Positions 1 to 3,180 of a DNA stretch of 5,059 nucleotides are shown here, one piece after another. Location of the stretch: assembly GCA_023228325.1 (NCBI GenBank), contig JALOBK010000020.1:1-5059 (forward strand). The letters are read 5' to 3'. How positions within the stretch are numbered: position 1 is the first letter of the stretch; every line of letters starts with the position of its first letter. The stretch comes from a bacterium (GTDB lineage: Bacteria; Auribacterota; UBA6266). A program made the position numbers and the translations under genes. The notes under the pieces were generated by a model. That model saw nothing but the letters and a program-made list of their open reading frames with translations, was not told where the DNA came from and made no database searches.

Positions 1-94
1 CGCGGGAGTCGAACCCGCGCGGGAAAGGAGAGTAACCCGCACCTCGTCCGCCAAATGGTGGGCCTCTCACCCACCCGCCGCTGCTTTTCCGGTG
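1..94 (-). tRNA. tRNA-like hairpin series, truncated by window edge, non-canonical
   Basis: On the minus strand, positions 18 to 2 form a textbook T-arm: a 5-bp GCGGG/CCCGC stem around the loop TTCGACT. Just 5' of it, 40 to 19 form a second GCGGG/CCCGC hairpin with a 12-nt loop, which could be a class II (Ser/Leu) variable arm. Positions 75 to 57 form a 6-bp GGTGGG/CCCACC stem with a 7-nt loop TGAGAGG where an anticodon arm could sit. Against a functional tRNA: the loop lacks U33 in register, about 16 nt separate this arm from the variable arm, no D-loop GG is clear, and the 3' acceptor strand lies outside the window. It may be a degenerate tRNA, an unusual phage tRNA, or another RNA with a tRNA-like 3' end such as tmRNA. 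The 5' boundary is approximate. Confidence 0.33.
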
Positions 95-198
95 TCAGAC
101 CTGCATAGTTACGGTCAACGCTGATCAGTCAAACCGGAGGGAGGTTATAACGTCGGATCCCTCACGACGGGGCAAGGGTGATCGGCCCTCGCCAAGTC

Positions 199-228
199 AA
201 AAAACCCGGGTGGGGAAACAGCCCGGGC
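199..228 (-). terminator. Rho-independent terminator of the leftward unit
   Basis: Read on the minus strand, a 6-bp CCCGGG/CCCGGG stem (227-222 with 210-205, plus a possible G-U pair at 228/204) encloses an 11-nt loop and runs straight into six T residues (204-199). It lies 16 nt beyond the stop codon of the leftward 54-aa gene, where a terminator for the two-gene minus-strand unit is expected. The arms are self-complementary, so the pairing is certain at sequence level. In-cell function is inferred. Confidence 0.65.
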
Positions 229-243
229 CGGGCAGTATGCCCG

Positions 244-408
244 TTAGTCCTTGTCTTTTATGATCCTGGCCTGCCAGCATGGACAGGCGGCTTCGGCGGC
301 CTCATGTGAGTCGTATCTGTACGCCTCGGTTTTTTCGGGCGACCACCCGTAGCTATCGGTCCAGTATTCTCCTTGCCATTCGATAATGTACTTCATAATG
401 TACTTCAT
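244..408 (-). CDS. Small unknown protein, 54 aa
   Basis: This reading frame runs from an ATG at 408-406 to TAA at 246-244. A strong purine-rich ribosome binding site (AAAAGGGAGAGAGTC) sits directly upstream and closely matches the leaders of the 79-aa and 317-aa genes. The protein starts MKYIMKYIIEWQGEYW, has many aromatic residues (Tyr, Trp) in its first half, an Ala/Glu-rich stretch near residues 38-43, a CPCW motif at 42-45, and a charged end (KDKD). No signal peptide or membrane segment is visible. The first eight residues are a perfect 4-residue duplication coded by a tandem 12-bp repeat, so a second in-frame ATG lies at 396-394, but only the first has the binding site. It is the last gene of a leftward unit, followed by a terminator. 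I do not recognise a family. The Shine-Dalgarno match and terminator are the main reasons to call it real. Confidence 0.72.
   Translation of the reverse strand: MKYIMKYIIEWQGEYWTDSYGWSPEKTEAYRYDSHEAAEAACPCWQARIIKDKD
385..408 (-). repeat. 12-bp tandem duplication at a gene start
   Basis: Two perfect copies of AATGTACTTCAT (plus strand, 385-396 and 397-408) encode the start MKYIMKYI of the 54-aa gene. The duplication copies the start codon but not the ribosome binding site. It keeps the frame, as expected for a slippage event tolerated by selection. Confidence 0.85.
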
Positions 409-589
409 GACTCTCTCCCTTTTCTCGGCCGTGGGGCCGCCTCCACCCTCAGCGAGGGCAGGGGCGGGCCCGCGCCCGCCAACCCGTAACGTGGGTCATT
501 CGGCCGAGTCGCGGGGATGGCCAGCATGGCGTCGCTCGGCGGCGCATAGGCCCCTATTTCTATCGCCCCGGGGTGGGGGGCGATATTGT
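409..589. other. GC-rich spacer with hairpins, no gene seen
   Basis: The spacer between the two leftward genes has no open frame with a convincing start. It holds three perfect inverted repeats: 446-450/454-458 (CCCTC/GAGGG), 463-469/474-480 (GGCGGGC/GCCCGCC, 4-nt loop) and 561-569/577-585 (TATCGCCCC/GGGGCGATA, 7-nt loop). The last is a 9-bp stem four bases past the stop of the 79-aa gene. It has no T-run, so it is more likely an mRNA 3'-end stabiliser or attenuating structure than an intrinsic terminator. The proximal part (409-423) is the ribosome binding site of the 54-aa gene. Confidence 0.5.
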
Positions 590-829
590 CTAGTCTTCCT
601 CAACCCACAAGGGGGTCGTCCCCTTGTAGATCGCCACCAAGGGGACCACGTCCCCTGGTGACAAATCGCATCCGGCCCCGGACCGGATGAGGTTTACCCT
701 CGCTGCGTCTCCGGCGGGGGTGGTCTCGTACCAGGAGCATGGCCCCTGATACGAGTTCTCATAGTCCGCCGTTTTGCGGACTATGAGCCCCTCTCTGACG
801 AGAAGGGTTATAACTTCTTTTTTAGTCAT
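590..829 (-). CDS. Small unknown protein, 79 aa
   Basis: ATG at 829-827, preceded by an AAAAAAGGAGAGAGAC leader, one of the strongest ribosome binding sites in the window. The protein begins MTKKEVITLLVREGLIVRK, an amphipathic, lysine-rich start that could be a short helix-turn-helix-like segment, although I cannot assign it to a DNA-binding family. A central stretch (about residues 22-40) has QGPCSWYETTPAGDAARV, and the end is acidic (VEED). There are two cysteines, no signal peptide and no membrane segment. It is the first gene of the leftward unit and diverges from the 317-aa gene, whose leader is almost identical in inverted orientation. That position next to a divergent control region would suit a small early or regulatory protein, but this is inference and no function is recognised. 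Confidence 0.75.
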   Translation of the reverse strand: MTKKEVITLLVREGLIVRKTADYENSYQGPCSWYETTPAGDAARVNLIRSGAGCDLSPGDVVPLVAIYKGTTPLWVEED

Positions 830-858
830 GTCTCTCTCCTTTTTTGCCGCTCAATTGC
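826..858 (-). repeat. Left copy of a ~33-nt inverted leader repeat
   Basis: Read on the minus strand, GCAATTGAGCGGCA followed by A-rich sequence and AAAGGAGAGAGACATGA ends at the start of the 79-aa gene. It matches plus-strand 1151-1185 with one substitution and one 2-nt gap. The pair frames the divergent control region. A weaker copy of only the ribosome-binding part precedes the 54-aa gene. Confidence 0.8.
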
Positions 859-903
859 GGACACCTAGAGCTATTGCACAGTCCGTGCCAACAAAAAAGC
901 TAA

Positions 904-987
904 TGATTTCAACGGTTCAGCTTACCAAGTCTCGCCTAGAAGTGTAGCGTTATGCCACATATTGACAAAAGCCTATGTGATTTCAAC
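904..987. repeat. Pair of 10-bp direct repeats TGATTTCAAC
   Basis: Perfect copies of TGATTTCAAC occur at 904-913 and 978-987 in the divergent control region, 74 bp apart, about seven helical turns. On the minus strand they read GTTGAAATCA, so each includes a TTGAAA hexamer resembling a -35 element, but no good -10 box is found at the right distance. They may be secondary regulatory sites or chance. Confidence 0.4.
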
Positions 988-1043
988 CACTTATCGGTGT
1001 AGCGTTTTGCCACAAGCCGGTTTTAGTGTAGCGTTTTGCCACA
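942..1043 (+). promoter_or_regulatory. Three 18-bp operator or iteron sites
   Basis: GTGTAGCGTTWTGCCACA occurs three times in the same orientation: 942-959 (with A at the variable position), 997-1014 and 1026-1043 (the last two identical). Start-to-start spacings are 55 and 29 bp. Each copy is an imperfect dyad: GTGTAGC on the left against the complement of GCCACAC on the right. That suggests a dimeric DNA-binding protein. The cluster lies between two divergent transcription units, like the three operators of lambda OR. A TTGACA hexamer (962-967) lies between sites 1 and 2, but I cannot pair it with a convincing -10. A repressor/Cro-type operator set is the most likely reading; replication iterons are the alternative. 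The binding protein is not recognisable in this window. Confidence 0.8.
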
Positions 1044-1044
1044 C

Positions 1045-1060
1045 TTTCGAGGCCTCGAAA
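1045..1060. promoter_or_regulatory. 16-bp perfect palindrome
   Basis: TTTCGAGGCCTCGAAA is perfectly self-complementary. It lies one base past the third 18-bp site and immediately before the AGGTGG ribosome binding site of the 31-aa frame. Its position just before the first rightward start suits an operator or an element in the mRNA leader. There is no loop, so a dimer binding site is likelier than an RNA hairpin. Confidence 0.6.
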
Positions 1061-1072
1061 TAGGTGGTCCGC

Positions 1073-1168
1073 ATGTCTAACTATGCGAAATTATTGAAAA
1101 CACGCAACTTGGAGGACTGGCACGGTGATTGCAATGCTATCAGGCATCCCGCGATTGAGCGGCAGTAA
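1073..1168 (+). CDS. Possible 31-aa leader peptide or micro-protein
   Basis: An ATG at 1073 follows AGGTGG (1062-1067) with a 5-nt gap and opens a 31-codon frame ending in TAA at 1166-1168, 13 nt before the start of the 317-aa gene. The product starts MSNYAKLLKTRNLEDWHGD and ends HPAIERQ. It is hydrophilic, with no membrane segment or signal peptide. It would be the first frame of the rightward unit, directly after the operator cluster and palindrome. Its last codons fall inside the repeated leader found also before the 79-aa gene, so its C-terminus may be constrained as DNA or RNA rather than as protein. It could be a translated leader that couples to the next gene, a small regulator, or a chance frame. 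No family is recognised. Confidence 0.45.
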   Translation: MSNYAKLLKTRNLEDWHGDCNAIRHPAIERQ

Positions 1169-1185
1169 AAAGGAGAGAGACATGA
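1151..1185 (+). repeat. Right copy of the ~33-nt inverted leader repeat
   Basis: GCGATTGAGCGGCAGT followed by AAAAAGGAGAGAGACATGA leads into the ATG of the 317-aa gene. It matches the inverted sequence at 826-858, which leads into the divergent 79-aa gene. The shared part covers about 15 bases upstream of the Shine-Dalgarno region, the site itself and the first four bases of the coding sequence, more than a ribosome binding site needs. Confidence 0.8.
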
Positions 1186-2135
1186 TAGGCTATAAGGTTT
1201 TCACTCACGATTTGCGTCCGCCCGTCCATGGCGGCGATCCCGTGTGGGACGGGACAACCCCGTACCAGTTGCCCACCGTGGCGGTCGATACCGGCCCGGA
1301 CGATTGTGGGGCCGGGTGGAATTTCTGCCGCTCGGCTGCAACCGCGCTCCGTATCGCAGGGCTGTGGCCGGACGGGCGGCCCTCGCGGCTCCTTCGTGTC
1401 GAGGCGGCAGAAGGCGCGCAGCTCGCCGACCCGGACGGCAGTCCTGTGATAAATATCCCCGCGCTGGTAGAGCGCGGCAATAAATGCCGCGCGGGGTCGC
1501 TCCTCATCGTCGAGGAGGTCACCGACCTGCAACCGGCTATCGAGGAGCTGTCTATTCCGTTCGGCGAGTTCGCCGCTGAAATGGTGGACGAGCAGCTCGC
1601 ATGGCGCGAGGCGCTCGGTCGTCCGCTGTACGACCCGACCGTAGTCGAGGCAGGTCTACGCGAGGCGCTCCAGGCTCGCGGCCTGGACTGGGAGCTGCGC
1701 CGCTGTGAGAGTGCCAGGGAGGCCTGGGAGGCCATGGAGGTCTGGGCGGCCAGGGCGGCCTGGGCGGCCTGGGCGGCCTGGGAGGCCTGGGAGGCCAGGG
1801 CGGCCTGGGCGGCCAGGGAGGCCTGGGCGGCCTGGGCGGCCTGGGAGGCCTGGGAGGCCAGGGAGGCCTGGGAGGCCAGGAAGGTCTGGGCGGCCAGGGC
1901 GGCCAGGGCGGCCTGGGAGGCCAGGGAGGTCTGGGAGGTCTGGGCGGCCAAGGAGGCCAGGGCGGCGCTGACATTATACTACACAGCGCGGCGCGGGTGG
2001 GTATCCTATCCGGCGCATATGCTCTCGGTGGGTATCCGCGAGGCGTATCGCCACGGGCTGGGCGTGGCTGTCCCGGTTGCTCCCGGCGTGCTCGGCTGGG
2101 CGAGGACGGAAACCTTGACAGCCGCGGGCCAGTAG
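1182..2135 (+). CDS. Unknown protein with 28 Ala-Trp/Arg-x triplet repeats, 317 aa
   Basis: I chose ATG 1182 over an upstream in-frame GTG at 1125 because AAAAAGGAGAGAGAC immediately precedes it and the upstream start has no comparable site and lies inside the 31-aa frame. Residues 1-75 (MIGYKVFTHDLRPPVHGG, then WDGTTPYQLP, CGAGWNFC and LWPDGRPSRL) look like a compact globular domain of a kind I associate with uncharacterised phage proteins, without a named function. Residues 120-177 are helical and charged. Residues 178-261 are 28 uninterrupted triplets of the form [A/V][W/R/M/K][A/E/K], with 16 Trp and 10 Arg at the middle position. A tail of about 56 residues (LTLYYTARRGW through GVLGWARTE) follows. 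There is no signal peptide. The repeat could be a helical scaffold or interaction surface. It is first or second in the rightward unit, 34 nt before the initiator gene. Function unknown. Confidence 0.85.
   Translation: MIGYKVFTHDLRPPVHGGDPVWDGTTPYQLPTVAVDTGPDDCGAGWNFCRSAATALRIAGLWPDGRPSRLLRVEAAEGAQLADPDGSPVINIPALVERGNKCRAGSLLIVEEVTDLQPAIEELSIPFGEFAAEMVDEQLAWREALGRPLYDPTVVEAGLREALQARGLDWELRRCESAREAWEAMEVWAARAAWAAWAAWEAWEARAAWAAREAWAAWAAWEAWEAREAWEARKVWAARAARAAWEAREVWEVWAAKEARAALTLYYTARRGWVSYPAHMLSVGIREAYRHGLGVAVPVAPGVLGWARTETLTAAGQ
1457..1496 (+). other. Nested inverted repeats inside the coding region
   Basis: CCCCGCGC (1457-1464) pairs perfectly with GCGCGGGG (1489-1496). Inside, GCGGC/GCCGC (1474-1478/1486-1490) and CCGCGCT/AGCGCGG (1459-1465/1471-1477) form mutually exclusive alternative stems. 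All lie within codons for about residues 93-105 of the 317-aa protein. The structure could slow ribosomes or be a by-product of GC-rich codons. Confidence 0.4.
1713..1964 (+). repeat. 28 tandem 9-bp units, GCCWGGGMG
   Basis: The 252-bp array consists of degenerate 9-mers, consensus GCC-WGG-GMG, read as Ala-(Trp/Arg)-(Ala/Glu). Most units carry a CCWGG pentamer because the Trp/Arg exchange is just T/A within it (TGG versus AGG). A higher-order period of seven units (63 bp, 21 residues) is visible: units 4-10, 11-17 and 18-24 align, most clearly in the first two. Variants (ATG, AAG, GTC) are concentrated at both ends, which fits slippage-driven expansion from the middle. The repeat lacks stop codons in several frames and therefore creates long false frames on both strands. 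Confidence 0.95.
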
Positions 2136-2142
2136 GTTAGGG

Positions 2143-2163
2143 TGTAACCATCAGGAGGTTACA
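2143..2163 (+). promoter_or_regulatory. Inverted repeat covering the initiator ribosome binding site
   Basis: TGTAACC (2143-2149) and GGTTACA (2157-2163) are perfect 7-bp complements around a 7-nt loop. The loop and right arm contain the AGGAGGT Shine-Dalgarno sequence (2153-2159). As RNA, the hairpin would hide part of the site; as DNA, it is a dyad for a protein. Its GTTAC core is the motif repeated every 10 bp inside the downstream gene, which suggests the initiator binds its own leader. A further GGTTA lies at 2135-2139. Confidence 0.6.
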
Positions 2164-2169
2164 TTGACA

Positions 2170-3144
2170 ATGGGATATACCAAATTGTTTTCGTCCATTA
2201 TCCATTCTACAATCTGGCGTGAGCCGGACCACGTGAGAATTGTGTGGGTGACCATGCTCGCCATGACCGATCAATATGGCGTGGTTGAGTGTTCGGTCCC
2301 CGGACTCGCTGACGCGGCGCGCGTCAATCTCCAACAGTGTATTGAGGCAATTGACAGGCTGTCGGCTCCGGACCCATACAGCCGATGCCCCGATTACGAC
2401 GGACGCCGAATCGAAAAAGTAGACGGCGGTTTCCAAATCCTCAACTATGAATACTACCGGCGCAAAGCATCGGAAGAGGAGAAGCGAGAGAAAAACGCTG
2501 ATAAACAAAGGCGTTGGAGAGAGCGACAGAAGGCGTTGCAATCGGTTACTGAAATAACTGATAGTAACAAATCGTTACCATCCATAACCGACCGTAACCA
2601 AGCGTTACAGCCTGTTACCGAAAATAACCCCTCAGAACAGATCAGAACAGATCAGAACATACCAGATCAGATCAAAGACAAGAAGAATAAGAAGCGAGCA
2701 AGCTCGCCTGTCGTCAATGAGGAGGATAAAAAGTTGGCTTTGACCTTCCTCAAAATTTTCAACCAGGTTTTTGATCGTGACTGTGGCGACCTCAAGGGAA
2801 CCACGAAGAGCATCCGCCACCGGATGACCGCCGACGATTATGCCGAGTGGCAAATTCTCATCTCGCCGATCATGGAGTGCGCCAGGGATCCGGGCGTGGC
2901 AGATCTCAAAAACTTCGGGCCAACGATGCTCCTTCGCGATGGACGCCACCCGAGGACCGGGCGGGATGGGCACACAACCGGCGCGGTAGACTGGCTTGAG
3001 CGCCTGTACTCGGTCGCCGATACGGTCCGCCTGGACGAGCGGTTGACGGCGATTGCGGAGCACTTCGGGCTGCTCGACGACATCAAGCGGACCGGGGCGA
3101 AGGTGTACCAGCGCATGGAGACAGCCGATGAAATGGCTTTTTAA
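2170..3144 (+). CDS. Replication initiator-like protein (lambda O/DnaD-like layout), 324 aa
   Basis: Residues 1-95 (MGYTKLFSSIIHSTIWREPD, then VRIVWVTMLAMTD, a GVVECSVPGLADAARV segment and GGFQILNYEYYRRK) resemble the winged-helix N-terminal domain of phage replication proteins. A basic, charged helix follows (about 96-121, KREKNADKQRRWRERQK), then a polar linker (122-178) that coincides with a 10-bp-phased DNA repeat, then a helical C-terminal domain (185-324). A TMLLRDGRHPRTG segment there recalls the conserved C-terminal region of phage replisome-organiser proteins. The role would be to bind and open the origin and recruit helicase. Start: ATG 2170 lies 11 nt after AGGAGG, whereas an in-frame TTG at 2164 lies 5 nt after it, so a TTG start adding two residues is possible. 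The first half is AT-richer than the neighbours. It lies directly upstream of the primase-helicase. Family assignment is by recognition, not search. Confidence 0.75.
   Translation: MGYTKLFSSIIHSTIWREPDHVRIVWVTMLAMTDQYGVVECSVPGLADAARVNLQQCIEAIDRLSAPDPYSRCPDYDGRRIEKVDGGFQILNYEYYRRKASEEEKREKNADKQRRWRERQKALQSVTEITDSNKSLPSITDRNQALQPVTENNPSEQIRTDQNIPDQIKDKKNKKRASSPVVNEEDKKLALTFLKIFNQVFDRDCGDLKGTTKSIRHRMTADDYAEWQILISPIMECARDPGVADLKNFGPTMLLRDGRHPRTGRDGHTTGAVDWLERLYSVADTVRLDERLTAIAEHFGLLDDIKRTGAKVYQRMETADEMAF
2541..2673 (+). repeat. Decamer-phased array, putative replication origin inside the initiator gene
   Basis: GTTAC starts at 2545, then RTWAC motifs (GTTAC, GTAAC or ATAAC, both orientations) start at 2554, 2564, 2574, 2584, 2594, 2604, 2614 and 2624, exactly 10 bp apart. 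The same phase continues as AGAAC at 2634, 2644 and 2654 and AGATC at 2664, within CAGAACAGAT-like decamers. GATC occurs at 2640, 2650, 2665 and 2670. An A-rich purine stretch (2674-2693) and a GCGAGC/GCTCGC dyad (2694-2707) follow. A 10-bp period puts every motif on the same helix face and rotates the reading frame, so protein constraint does not account for it. Lambda carries its origin iterons within gene O, and satellite phage P4 uses decameric iterons. By analogy this is a likely binding array and unwinding region. Origin activity is inferred. Confidence 0.7.
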
Positions 3145-3180
3145 GTTTTGGCTCCACCGCGCGGTGAAGAGGGTAGAGAA

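Noticed and set aside
1..94. tmRNA 3' end
   Set aside because: The T-arm resembles that of tmRNA, but I found no tag-peptide frame or 5' tRNA-like half further along the minus strand, and the acceptor strand is outside the window. Kept only as an alternative.
386..661. Plus-strand 91-codon frame
   Set aside because: It overlaps two minus-strand genes antisense, has a proline/arginine-rich GC-driven composition and no ribosome site.
958..986. Sigma-70-type promoters (TTGACA at 962-967; minus-strand TTGAAA at 986-981)
   Set aside because: No -10 hexamer with acceptable match at 16-18 bp spacing for either, so I do not report a promoter although one is expected in this region.
942..1043. CRISPR-like repeats
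   Set aside because: Only three copies, unequal spacing, units of 18 bp with 11- and 37-bp gaps, and no cas genes. Operator sites fit better.
1125..1181. Upstream GTG start for the 317-aa gene, adding 19 residues
   Set aside because: No suitable Shine-Dalgarno sequence; it lies within the 31-aa frame, while ATG 1182 has an almost ideal site.
1713..1964. Variable region of a diversity-generating retroelement
   Set aside because: The Trp/Arg codons differ at T/A, but there is no reverse transcriptase, template repeat or C-type lectin context. Tandem slippage explains the array.
1205..1974. Long open frames on the minus strand (1205-1951, 1552-1974) and a GRP-repeat frame on the plus strand (1705-1971)
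   Set aside because: They exist only because the 9-bp repeat lacks stop codons in other frames. They have no ribosome sites, and their Pro/Arg- or Gly/Arg-only composition is an artefact of the repeat.
2199..2207. DnaA-box-like TTATCCATT
   Set aside because: Only seven of nine positions match TTATCCACA, it is a single copy, and it is far from the decamer array.
3148..3180. Upstream TTG start for the primase-helicase
   Set aside because: No ribosome site; ATG 3181 has AGAGGG at 7 nt and begins with the expected MTLDDFMRRLEG.
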